In this document: one piece after another, positions 8,537-16,673 of the stretch
Position numbering within the stretch: the first letter of the stretch is position 1
Layout of the letters: every line of letters begins with the position of its first letter
Assembly (NCBI GenBank): GCA_029561145.1
Contig: JAKQJM010000098.1
Span: forward strand, 31,865 to 95,864
DNA from: Pseudomonadota bacterium
GTDB taxonomy: Bacteria; Pseudomonadota; Gammaproteobacteria; Xanthomonadales; Rhodanobacteraceae
Length of the DNA: 64,000 nt
Reading direction: 5' to 3'
Program-made: the position numbers and the translations under genes
The notes under the pieces: model-generated
Databases searched by the model: none
Seen by the model: the letters and a program-made list of their open reading frames with translations, nothing else
Told to the model about the DNA's origin: nothing

Positions 8537-9877
8537 ATGCAGGTGCGCAACTGGACACAGGGCATTACCTTCAAGGCATTGGGTGTCGGCATGCTTGCAC
8601 TGCTGATGCTGATTCCCTTGCTCACGGTCGAGGATCTGATCCGCGAACGTCACGGCCTGGAAGGCGAGGCCCGCCAGCGTATCGCCGAGCGATGGGGTGG
8701 TGCGCAGGTTGTCGGTGGCCCGGTGCTGGTCGTGCCGGTGCGCAAGCAGATCCAGAGCGAGAAGGGCTGGATCAGTGCGGATGAAGAACGCTACGTGCTG
8801 CCCGAAAAGCTCGCGGTCGAAGGCAGCCTGGCGACCGAAATTCGCCGATACGGGATCTACGCGACGCCGATCTATACCTCGTCGCTCTCGATGAACGGTC
8901 ATTTCAAACGCGAGGCGCTGGCTTCGCTTTCCACGCACGGTGGCGAGCCGCAATGGAGCCAGGCCGTGCTTCGGGTTCCGATTGCCGACGTCCGCGGCAT
9001 TCGCAGCCTGTCGACGATCACGCTCGATGGCGACCCATTGCAGTTCGGGCCTGGCACCGGCGGTGTGGGCGGTATCGCTGCAACCGAAGTGGCATGGCCT
9101 GCAGCCGCATCGATCGACAAGCGAACGCATGAATTCTCATTCGACATGCGACTGGCTGGTACCGCGACATTGAATTTTCTTCCGCTGGCCCGCCAGACGG
9201 ATGTCCGCCTGCGCGGTTCCTGGCCAGACCCGAGTTTCTCAGGCGCCTTCCTCCCCGAAAGCCACGCCGAGACCGATTCCGATTTCAACGCGCACTGGCA
9301 GGTGCTGGACCTCAACCGGAACTTTGGCCAGCTTGGCGCCGTGGCGGAAATGAACGCGTTCACGCTGCAGCAATCGGCTTTTGGCGTGGACCTGTTTCAA
9401 CCGGTCGGCACTTATCAACGCAATGAGCGGGCGGGCAAGTACGGGATCGTATTCATCGCGTTGAGCTTCGTCGCCTTGTTCCTGTTCGAGGCGCTCGGGC
9501 GCTGGCGTGTCCACCCGGTCCAATACCTGATGGTCGGCCTGGCCTTGTGCACGTTCTATGTGGTTCTGCTTGCGCTGTCCGAACAGATCGGCTTCGCCTG
9601 GGCCTACGCAATCGCCGCATTCTCCGTCGTCGGCATCGTCGCGGGATACACGGTTGCTGCCGCGCAAAGCCGACGAGCCGGTGCAACGCTCGGAGCGCTC
9701 CTCGTATTGGTCTATGCCTTGCTTTACGGACTCGTCATCAGCGAGCAGTACTCGCTCCTGATGGGCGCAGTCGCCTTGCTCGCGGGCATCACGGCATTGA
9801 TGTATCTGACCCGTCGCATCGACTGGTACGGGGCCGGCATCGTCGCTGGTAGCGCAGCGGGTAGAATATCGCCATGA
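8537..9877 (+). CDS. creD: CreD-family inner-membrane protein
   Basis: CreD proteins are inner-membrane proteins whose gene is induced by CreBC in some gammaproteobacteria and which influence envelope integrity; the biochemical role is unknown. The 446 residues show an N-terminal membrane helix (about 12-32) and the family block GGPVLVVPV. A long periplasmic domain follows, then five or six C-terminal helices (from about residue 300, starting FIALSFVALFLFEAL). creB and creC are not adjacent. The stop overlaps tsaB by 4 nt, an unusual pairing that would co-express it with a tRNA-modification gene. Confidence 0.88.
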   Translation: MQVRNWTQGITFKALGVGMLALLMLIPLLTVEDLIRERHGLEGEARQRIAERWGGAQVVGGPVLVVPVRKQIQSEKGWISADEERYVLPEKLAVEGSLATEIRRYGIYATPIYTSSLSMNGHFKREALASLSTHGGEPQWSQAVLRVPIADVRGIRSLSTITLDGDPLQFGPGTGGVGGIAATEVAWPAAASIDKRTHEFSFDMRLAGTATLNFLPLARQTDVRLRGSWPDPSFSGAFLPESHAETDSDFNAHWQVLDLNRNFGQLGAVAEMNAFTLQQSAFGVDLFQPVGTYQRNERAGKYGIVFIALSFVALFLFEALGRWRVHPVQYLMVGLALCTFYVVLLALSEQIGFAWAYAIAAFSVVGIVAGYTVAAAQSRRAGATLGALLVLVYALLYGLVISEQYSLLMGAVALLAGITALMYLTRRIDWYGAGIVAGSAAGRISP

Positions 9878-10581
9878 ACCTGCTTGCACTGGAAACTTCC
9901 ACCGAATGCTGTTCGGTCGCGCTCGAATGCAACGGCGAAATCGTTGCCCGCAGCGAGTACGCCCCGCGCCGGCATGCCGAACTGCTGCTGCCGATGTGCG
10001 AGGAAGTGCTCGCCGAAGCAGGGATCGTGCGACGCCAACTCGATGCAATTGCGGTTGGCCGGGGACCCGGCGCATTCACGGGCGTGCGCCTCGCGATTTC
10101 TGCGGCGCAAGGCATCGCGCTCGCACTCGACGTTCCGGTCTTTCCGGTATCCTCGCTGGCGGCGCTTGCGCTGGATGTTCCAGTCGACGGTCATGCCCTG
10201 CTGGCTGTCATCGATGCGCGCATGGGCGAGGTCTATGCGGGGGTGTTCGAGAGGGATATCGATGGCCTGGTTTCACTGATCGGGACCGAGAGCGTGGGTG
10301 CACCTGATCGACTGGTTCTGGCAGCGGGGTCGCCCTGGGCAGTGATCGGCACAGGGTGGGGAACCTATCGGGAGGCTATCGTTGCGCGCCTCGGGGCTCC
10401 GCCGGCGTGGGCCGAGAGCCAGCGTTTCCCGCAGGCCATCGCGGTTGCGCGACTCGCGCGGCGCAACCATGCCGCCGGGCAGGGCGTCGCCCCCGAGTTC
10501 GCCCTGCCGGTCTACCTGCGCGACAAGGTTGCGTACACGACGTCGGAGCGGAATCAGGCAGTACAAAGCGTCGGAACCTGA
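9874..10581 (+). CDS. tsaB: tRNA t6A modification factor TsaB
   Basis: TsaB is the inactive paralogue and partner of TsaD in making the N6-threonylcarbamoyl group of ANN-decoding tRNAs. Family features are the N-terminal LALETSTECCSVAL and the GRGPGAFTGVRLA block near residue 65. The 235 residues match the usual length. It lacks the metal-binding HxxxH of TsaD, as expected. The start overlaps the creD stop. Confidence 0.93.
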   Translation: MNLLALETSTECCSVALECNGEIVARSEYAPRRHAELLLPMCEEVLAEAGIVRRQLDAIAVGRGPGAFTGVRLAISAAQGIALALDVPVFPVSSLAALALDVPVDGHALLAVIDARMGEVYAGVFERDIDGLVSLIGTESVGAPDRLVLAAGSPWAVIGTGWGTYREAIVARLGAPPAWAESQRFPQAIAVARLARRNHAAGQGVAPEFALPVYLRDKVAYTTSERNQAVQSVGT

Positions 10582-10673
10582 CGACCGCGCACCCGCGGCT
10601 GTCACGTTGCGGTGACGATTCCGGGCTGCCCCTTTCCTTCGTAGAATGCCGGATTGCTGTCCTGGATATTCCA

Positions 10674-11936
10674 ATGACCCTGATTTCCGAAAATGTCCTG
10701 CAGAAGACACAAACCTATGCTGCCCGGTTCAGCGCAGTCGAGCCGTTCCGGCATGTCGTCATCGATGGATTCCTGCGCGCGGATTTCTGCCAATCGCTTC
10801 GAGCCGATTTTCCGCAGTTCGAGGATCGTCATGCGCTCAACGAGATGGGGCAGGTTGGCGGCAAGGCGGTGCGCATGGACGTGCGTGACATTTCGGAAGC
10901 CTATCGGCAGTTCGATCGCTATTTGCAAACGCCCGAATTCCTGGGCTTCGTCTCCGAGGTCACCGGCATTCCCGACCTGCTCTACGACCCGGACTATGTC
11001 GGTGGCGGCACGCACGAGAACCGGCACGGGCAGGGCTTGGATGCGCACGTCGATTTCAACTATCACCCGAGGACAAAGTGGCATCGCCGTCTCAACCTGA
11101 TCGTCTATCTCAACGAGGAATGGGATCGCTCCTGGGGCGGAGAACTCGAACTCCATTCCGATCCGTGGGACGCTGCGAACAATCGCACCATCGGCGTTCT
11201 GCCGATCATGAATACCGCGGTGATATTCGAAACCAATGAGGTTTCCTGGCACGGGTTCTCCGAGATCCGGATGCCGGAGAGTCATCGTCAGACATCGCGC
11301 AAGTCCTTTGCGATCTACCTCTACACGCGCGAACGTCCCGCCGATGAGACTGCGCCGCCGCACGCGACGATCTATGTGCCCGAGATGATGCCGCTGGACT
11401 GGCAGGTGGGGCGCAGTCTCGATGATCGGGATCTGCGCGAATTGCGCAACCGGTTCGGACGACTGCGCACCCAGCTCCGGTTCCTGTATGACCGCGAGAA
11501 GCAGTTCGGCAAGCAGATCGCCGCCATGGAACATGCAATACACGAAGCGCGCGCTTCGCAGCGCATCGAACTGCAGGGTTATGCCACGCAGCCGCAGGGT
11601 GCGGTCGGCCTCTGGCCCGACGGATGGGTGACCGACACGCTCACGGCCACGTTTCTGCCTACGCGCAAGGCTACCAATCTGACCTTCCTCCTTTGGGCGC
11701 CGCCGCAACTGGCGGGCGACCAGGAATTGCAAATAACAATTTCCGGCAAAACCTATGTGCAGAACCTGAGCCCGGGCGCACGCACTCCGGTGTCCTTGCC
11801 GCTGCGGGCGGCCAAAGGTGCGGAGATCAATCTCAGTATTCGCGCCTCTCGGACATGGATTCCGGCAGGTGAAGGATCATCCGGGGACCAGAGGAAGCTG
11901 GCCTACAAGCTGCTGTCCGCAAGCATGGATGGCTAA
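10674..11936 (+). CDS. 2OG-Fe(II) oxygenase with extra C-terminal domain
   Basis: The N-terminal part (about residues 20-225) is a 2-oxoglutarate/Fe(II) dioxygenase of the prolyl-hydroxylase-like Oxy_3 type. Iron ligands are His125 and Asp127 (HVDFN) and His193 (WHGF), with Arg209 as the likely 2OG ligand. A charged helical stretch (about 250-300) is followed by about 115 residues containing LWPDGWVTDTL and predicted beta-strands. That tail is absent from the related gene at 15687-16631. ATG 10674 is chosen; upstream in-frame codons overlap tsaB. The substrate is unknown; gene context suggests a surface glycan or protein. The two oxygenases share WHRRLNLIVYLN, ELHSDP and AVIFET. Confidence 0.8.
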   Translation: MTLISENVLQKTQTYAARFSAVEPFRHVVIDGFLRADFCQSLRADFPQFEDRHALNEMGQVGGKAVRMDVRDISEAYRQFDRYLQTPEFLGFVSEVTGIPDLLYDPDYVGGGTHENRHGQGLDAHVDFNYHPRTKWHRRLNLIVYLNEEWDRSWGGELELHSDPWDAANNRTIGVLPIMNTAVIFETNEVSWHGFSEIRMPESHRQTSRKSFAIYLYTRERPADETAPPHATIYVPEMMPLDWQVGRSLDDRDLRELRNRFGRLRTQLRFLYDREKQFGKQIAAMEHAIHEARASQRIELQGYATQPQGAVGLWPDGWVTDTLTATFLPTRKATNLTFLLWAPPQLAGDQELQITISGKTYVQNLSPGARTPVSLPLRAAKGAEINLSIRASRTWIPAGEGSSGDQRKLAYKLLSASMDG

Positions 11937-12079
11937 TCGCCGCTGCAACCGAGACGAGAACGCCGGGCCGAACGATTCGCTATCCCCTCACAGCGCACTG
12001 TCCGGGGCGACTGCCATGTGCCGGAGGCGCACGCGGGATGCCGTGCATGACGCACCGCCGGGAAATTGCTGGACGATGT

Positions 12080-12859
12080 TCATTGGAAATGGCGGCTGCG
12101 CGCGAGACAGAATGCGCGTTCATCGCCTTCTGCGCTCGCCGGATCGGAGTCGTGGATGTTGCCGACTGTCATGAAATCAAGGATGTCCCAGCCAGTCCGG
12201 TCCAGGATTCTGCGTAGCCCTGCGTCGGAGAAAATCCAGTAGTTGGTCGGGTCGTTGTTGGTTTCACTGGGCGACACCAGATAGGCGGAGGGCACTCCGT
12301 GAAGTTCGATTCGTTGGTGATTCAATCCCGGCGAGTCGCTCGAACCGGTCTTGCGGTTGAACCGCGTGACCCTCGTGCTGATCAGGGCAAAATGGGAGCG
12401 CCTGGCCAGATTTTCCAGCACGCCAAACGGATTCTTCAGGTGGTAGAGAATGCCGAGGAACAAGGTCAGGCCGTAACGATCACCCGGGAGTTCGAAACGA
12501 TTGTCCAGATCCGCTTCGTGGATGCGGACTTTCGAGTTGAGGGCATCCCTTAGCAGCCGAACCCCGCGACAACCATTGAAATTGGTCGGCGGGAAATCGA
12601 CAACATGAGCCTCATGGCCGAGCGATTCTAGGAAGAAGGCCGAGTCGCCATCTGCAGCACCGACATCGGCAACGGGCTGCGCGCCGATCAGAGCCGAGAA
12701 TTCCCGATTCTGGCCGGTCAGCAACTTCTCGATCAGAAAGAAATTGTCCAGTGTTCCATACGGGTACCAGCCGAACTCCGATGGCGAAAGGTCGGCTTTG
12801 CGGATGTCCAGAAATTGCTTGAAGTCGCGGGATTTTTTCAGCAGCTCTGAAATGTTCAT
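12080..12859 (-). CDS. Class I SAM-dependent methyltransferase
   Basis: This 259-residue protein has a Rossmann motif I VADVGAADGD (residues 63-72) and an acidic end to strand 2 (VVDFP, about 86-90). The region GLTLFLGILYHLKNP resembles DUF1698/CmoB-like methyltransferases that act on carbohydrates or tRNA. It has no membrane segment. It is last in a minus-strand cassette with an O-acyltransferase, an SGNH-like protein and an oxygenase, so sugar or polysaccharide methylation is the most likely role. That is inference from neighbours. It converges with the oxygenase gene ending at 11936. Confidence 0.7.
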   Translation of the reverse strand: MNISELLKKSRDFKQFLDIRKADLSPSEFGWYPYGTLDNFFLIEKLLTGQNREFSALIGAQPVADVGAADGDSAFFLESLGHEAHVVDFPPTNFNGCRGVRLLRDALNSKVRIHEADLDNRFELPGDRYGLTLFLGILYHLKNPFGVLENLARRSHFALISTRVTRFNRKTGSSDSPGLNHQRIELHGVPSAYLVSPSETNNDPTNYWIFSDAGLRRILDRTGWDILDFMTVGNIHDSDPASAEGDERAFCLARSRHFQ

Positions 12860-12973
12860 GGGTTCCGGTGTCGGGATTGCTGAATGGGATGTGGCCTGGT
12901 GGCGTGCCGGGAAGCAGCCCGGGAACCAGCTGCCAAGGCAAAGACTACCAGAGCCGTTCGCTGCGCAACGAAC

Positions 12974-14104
12974 TCAGGTGCCGTTGTTCGCTTCGTAGAG
13001 CAGGGATTCCATTCTCGGGATCAGCCAGTCGCTGAAGCGTTGCCGCCCTGCGGCATTCTGGTGGTAGAAGTCGAAGAAATAGTGACATTCCTGCTGGTCG
13101 CCTTCCTCGAAGAATGTCGTTGCGTCAAGCAAATGAATTTCGCCAGCGGCAGCCAGAGGTTGCAGTATCTGCAATGCCCAAGCGTGCAATGCGAAGTCTT
13201 TTTCTCCCCCGCGCGTGTAGCCAGGGACCGGCATCAGCACGACTACAGGCGGAATCTTCCAGTGCATCCCGCGAATCTGGTTCCGAATTAGCGCTCGCGT
13301 GCGCAGCATGAAATCCGGCAATGGCCGTCGCGACAGCAGTTCGGCAAAATCCGGACGATCCCTTTCGACGTCACGGATCTGGTTGCATTGCTGAACCAGG
13401 TCCACTCCGGGATCGACGCTATGCTTGAGGCTCTCGCAGCCAGTGAACGAGGCCGGATCCTGGTTGCACATATCCCCCATCGATTCCGGGTTTGCAAACA
13501 GCGAGTCTGTCGGGGGTGGTGCAGCGCCATATCTGATGCGGAGAGGAATTCGCGATGGATTAACGATCAGGTTTCGAGCATCGTCGCGCCAGGCGAAGAG
13601 CGAGGAATAGACGCCGTAGGTTTCAAGGTTGCCTTGTTCAAATGGAACATGTGCTGCCACCCACGAGCTGTCGAACGCATCTCGAAAAGGTTCGACCAGG
13701 CCGAGTTCGTACGTGCCATTCCCCGGGAACGCGAAATCCGCGTCTGCCAGCGCAATGATGCCCCCGCGTACTTCGGGACGACGATCCTGGAGCCAACGCG
13801 CGAGAATGCCAATCGTCATCCAGTGGCTTCCGGCCAAGCTGAGGTTGGCATGCACAAACCCATGCTTTTTCGCCGATTCGGCGAGGCGTTTGTGATCGAT
13901 CCCATACAGGGGGCGTGAGCTGCCCAAAGTGACGAAGTCGATGCGCGACGCGGCGGGCTCCCGCAGGCTGCGTTTCAACGCAATGCTGGTGCCTGCATGG
14001 CTTTGACCGAGCGCGAGCGGTTCCCATACACCAAGCCGGAACGCAACTTCCAGAGCGAGCAGGCAAAACAGTGGAGCGAACAAGAGCAGGATTTTTCGAA
14101 ACAT
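12974..14104 (-). CDS. Membrane-anchored SGNH-like protein (AlgJ/AlgX/DltD type)
   Basis: The 376-residue product has an N-terminal membrane anchor (about 4-24) and a large extracytoplasmic part. The block TLGSSRPLYG (59-68) resembles SGNH block I, with Ser62/Ser63 as nucleophile candidates. Near the C-terminus D345-F-Y-H348 fits the SGNH Asp-x-x-His dyad. Such proteins work with MBOAT acyltransferases to transfer acetyl groups to polysaccharides (AlgJ/AlgX, PatB, DltD), and an MBOAT gene lies just upstream. ATG 14104 is chosen; a TTG at 14113 would add three residues. I cannot assign it to a named subfamily. Confidence 0.65.
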   Translation of the reverse strand: MFRKILLLFAPLFCLLALEVAFRLGVWEPLALGQSHAGTSIALKRSLREPAASRIDFVTLGSSRPLYGIDHKRLAESAKKHGFVHANLSLAGSHWMTIGILARWLQDRRPEVRGGIIALADADFAFPGNGTYELGLVEPFRDAFDSSWVAAHVPFEQGNLETYGVYSSLFAWRDDARNLIVNPSRIPLRIRYGAAPPPTDSLFANPESMGDMCNQDPASFTGCESLKHSVDPGVDLVQQCNQIRDVERDRPDFAELLSRRPLPDFMLRTRALIRNQIRGMHWKIPPVVVLMPVPGYTRGGEKDFALHAWALQILQPLAAAGEIHLLDATTFFEEGDQQECHYFFDFYHQNAAGRQRFSDWLIPRMESLLYEANNGT

Positions 14105-14250
14105 TGCGGCCAACTCAAGGCGCGAGGTGAGGGATCAGTGCAAGCGTACCGGCGATCGCACGCATCGGATCGGGCACGGCGAGACGATATCCGGCTGGTC
14201 CGTTCGTGGCTATATCCGAGGAGCTCTCCATGACTGAAGGCATGCTTGGC

Positions 14251-15651
14251 CTAGAACTGAAAATAGATGAATGGCGCGCTCGCAGCCGGGGTCAGCCATA
14301 TCATTGCCAGGATCGATGCGGTCAGTGCGCCGACAAACAGCGGGCCCTCGCTTTCGGCGATACGTCGCTTGAATCCCGCGTGGCCAATGAACTGCAAGCT
14401 GGCGAGCATTGCCAACAGCAAGGCGAGACCGAGATGGCGATCCACCTGGAAATCGGCGGAAGTGACAGTCGCAAGACTCGAAAGGATCCTGCCCGCCGCA
14501 GCAAGATTGTCAGCGCGAAAGAATATCCAGGCAAAACAGACCAAGTGGAATGTTGTCGCCACGCGAAATGCGCGCATGATCTTGCGATCCGAGTTCCAAC
14601 CCGGGAACCGCTTCTGAATCGATCGTTCGACTGCGAGATAGGCTCCGTGCAATCCCCCCCAAATGACGAAATTCCAGCTCGCTCCATGCCAGATTCCGCC
14701 AAGCAGCATGGTCAGCATCAGGTTGACCTGGGTGCGGCCAGAGCCTTTTCGATTGCCGCCGAGCGAGATGTAAAGGTAATCGCGCAACCAGCGCGAAAGC
14801 GTCATGTGCCAGCGCCGCCAGAACTCCTGGATCGATTCGGCGACATAGGGATAGTTGAAGTTTTTCGGGAAGCGGAAACCCAGTAGCAAGGCGCAACCAA
14901 TTGCAATGTCGGTGTAACCGGAGAAATCACAGTAGATCTGGAAGGCGAACGCATAGATGGCGAGCAGGGTGTCCCAGAAACCCTGGACAGTCGTGGCATC
15001 AAAAATGGGGTCGACTACCAGGGCCAGATTGTCGGCTACGACAATCTTCTTTACATAGCCCAGCATAATCAGGACGAGGGCATGGCGAACGGTCGTGTAG
15101 TCGACACGGCGCTCGCGATCGAGCTCCGTGAAAAATTCTCCGTCTCTCACGATCGGTCCGGCTACGAGTTGCGGAAAGAACGCAATGAACAATGAATAGT
15201 CGAGGAAGTTTCGTCGCGGGGGACTGTCGCCTCGGTAGACATCGATCGTATAGGACATGCTCTGGAAGGTGTAGAACGAAATGCCGACGGGAAGCAGTAG
15301 ATCGAGGGGCGCAACGCTCAGGTCGCTGCCAAGCAGCGTATCAACGGCATTCCAGTTGGCAATCACCCAATTGGCATACTTGAAGAAGAAAAGTACACCC
15401 AGATTGACGGCTAGACTGATGATGAGCAACGTGCGTGGCCGGCGTGCCTTTACCAGGCCGAGACCGATCGCATAGTCGGTGACCGTCGAGAAAAGGATCA
15501 GCAGCAGGTACAGCCAGTTCCACTGGCCGTAAAAATAATAGCTCGCTGCAAGCAGCGTCAGCTTCTGCGCGACGGGCCAGGGTCGAAGCGACTGGTTGAG
15601 CGCCAGTACAACGACAAAGAACACGACAAAATGAAAGGAATTGAATAGCAC
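14251..15651 (-). CDS. MBOAT O-acyltransferase (AlgI-like)
   Basis: This is a polytopic inner-membrane acyltransferase of the AlgI/PatA class, which passes acyl (usually acetyl) groups from the cytoplasm to a periplasmic glycan transferase. The 466 residues carry the family blocks FFPQLVAGPI, EFWRRWHMTLSRWLRDY, LYISLGGNR and LLGGIWHGASW. The last contains His322, the expected catalytic His. About ten hydrophobic segments are visible. Parts of the gene are low in G+C (bases 15361-15420: 25 of 60; 15481-15540: 30 of 60), unlike most of the window, which hints at transfer. It lies between the oxygenase and the SGNH gene. Confidence 0.9.
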   Translation of the reverse strand: MLFNSFHFVVFFVVVLALNQSLRPWPVAQKLTLLAASYYFYGQWNWLYLLLILFSTVTDYAIGLGLVKARRPRTLLIISLAVNLGVLFFFKYANWVIANWNAVDTLLGSDLSVAPLDLLLPVGISFYTFQSMSYTIDVYRGDSPPRRNFLDYSLFIAFFPQLVAGPIVRDGEFFTELDRERRVDYTTVRHALVLIMLGYVKKIVVADNLALVVDPIFDATTVQGFWDTLLAIYAFAFQIYCDFSGYTDIAIGCALLLGFRFPKNFNYPYVAESIQEFWRRWHMTLSRWLRDYLYISLGGNRKGSGRTQVNLMLTMLLGGIWHGASWNFVIWGGLHGAYLAVERSIQKRFPGWNSDRKIMRAFRVATTFHLVCFAWIFFRADNLAAAGRILSSLATVTSADFQVDRHLGLALLLAMLASLQFIGHAGFKRRIAESEGPLFVGALTASILAMIWLTPAASAPFIYFQF

Positions 15652-15686
15652 GGCGTGTCAATCCAGTTCGAGCGCTGCAACCGCGA

Positions 15687-16631
15687 TCAGCGGCGCAGCC
15701 GCTCGCGGACGATCTTGGCGAGATAGCGCAGGCGGCCCAGATTGCCCGCGTACAGCATCGATTGCGCCTGTTCCAGCTGCGCAGTGAGGTGCGTGATATC
15801 GCGGTACAGCCGCTGATTGTGCTGATCGCGACGGTGCAAGAGGGTCCGCAATTCCTCGACATCCACATCGGCCAGGGTCTTGCCCGCGACGAAATGGGCG
15901 GGCAGGGCGCGATCGACGTAAATCGTCGAATGGGGGTCTGCCAGCTCCTCGGCCGGACGATCCTGCGTGTAGAAGTACAGCGCGATCGAACGACGGCTGA
16001 GGTTCTTGCGATCCTCCGGCAGCTCGATTCTGCGGAAGCCATGCCAACTCGATTCGGTCGTCTCGAAGATCACTGCGCGATTGAACAACGGGTTGACCAG
16101 TTTGATCCGATTGTCCCGTGCTCGCGGATCCGAATGCAGTTCGAGCGAACCTCCCCAGGCGTCGTCCCATTCCGGATTGAGGTACACAATGAGGTTCAGT
16201 CGTCGATGCCAGTTTTCGATCGGATGGCGGTTGAAGTCGACATGCGGATCAAGATCCTGGCCCTCGCGGTTCTCGTGCGTTCCGCCGCCGAAATAGAACG
16301 GATCGTAAAGCAGTTTGTCGACGCCGGTCAGATTGCCGATCAGGTCGAGGAATCCGGAACTCTTGATCAGTTCGTCGAGATCGCGATACGCGGTACTCAG
16401 ATCGCGTACGCGCTCAACCGTGGACTTGTTGCCAAGCTCGCCCGCTTCGTTGCGTGCATTGCCTCGCTCGAAGCTGGGGAAGTCGGCGAGCAGGCGATGG
16501 GCGTAATCGGCCGAGAAGAAGTCCTCGATGACGACGTGGCGAAATGGCTCGCGTCGCGCGAATCGTTCGGCAATTTCAGCAGATCGCCGGATGACATCAG
16601 GATTGAGCAGGGTTTCAAGGTGATCGGACAT
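15687..16631 (-). CDS. 2OG-Fe(II) oxygenase (single domain)
   Basis: This 2-oxoglutarate/Fe(II) dioxygenase is related to the one at 10674-11936. Ligands are His130 and Asp132 (HVDFN) and His197 (SWHGF), with Arg213/214 as 2OG ligand candidates. Shared blocks include EPFRHVVI, GGGTHENR, WHRRLNLIVYLN and ELHSDP. At 314 residues it ends soon after a helical region and lacks the C-terminal domain of its relative. ATG 16631 is chosen; an ATG at 16673 would add 14 residues and abut ptsI. It is the first gene of the minus-strand glycan-type cassette. The substrate is unknown. Confidence 0.8.
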   Translation of the reverse strand: MSDHLETLLNPDVIRRSAEIAERFARREPFRHVVIEDFFSADYAHRLLADFPSFERGNARNEAGELGNKSTVERVRDLSTAYRDLDELIKSSGFLDLIGNLTGVDKLLYDPFYFGGGTHENREGQDLDPHVDFNRHPIENWHRRLNLIVYLNPEWDDAWGGSLELHSDPRARDNRIKLVNPLFNRAVIFETTESSWHGFRRIELPEDRKNLSRRSIALYFYTQDRPAEELADPHSTIYVDRALPAHFVAGKTLADVDVEELRTLLHRRDQHNQRLYRDITHLTAQLEQAQSMLYAGNLGRLRYLAKIVRERLRR

Positions 16632-16673
16632 GGGGAGTCGGTGGAGGCGCTGGGATGGGGCAGCCGGCGGCAA

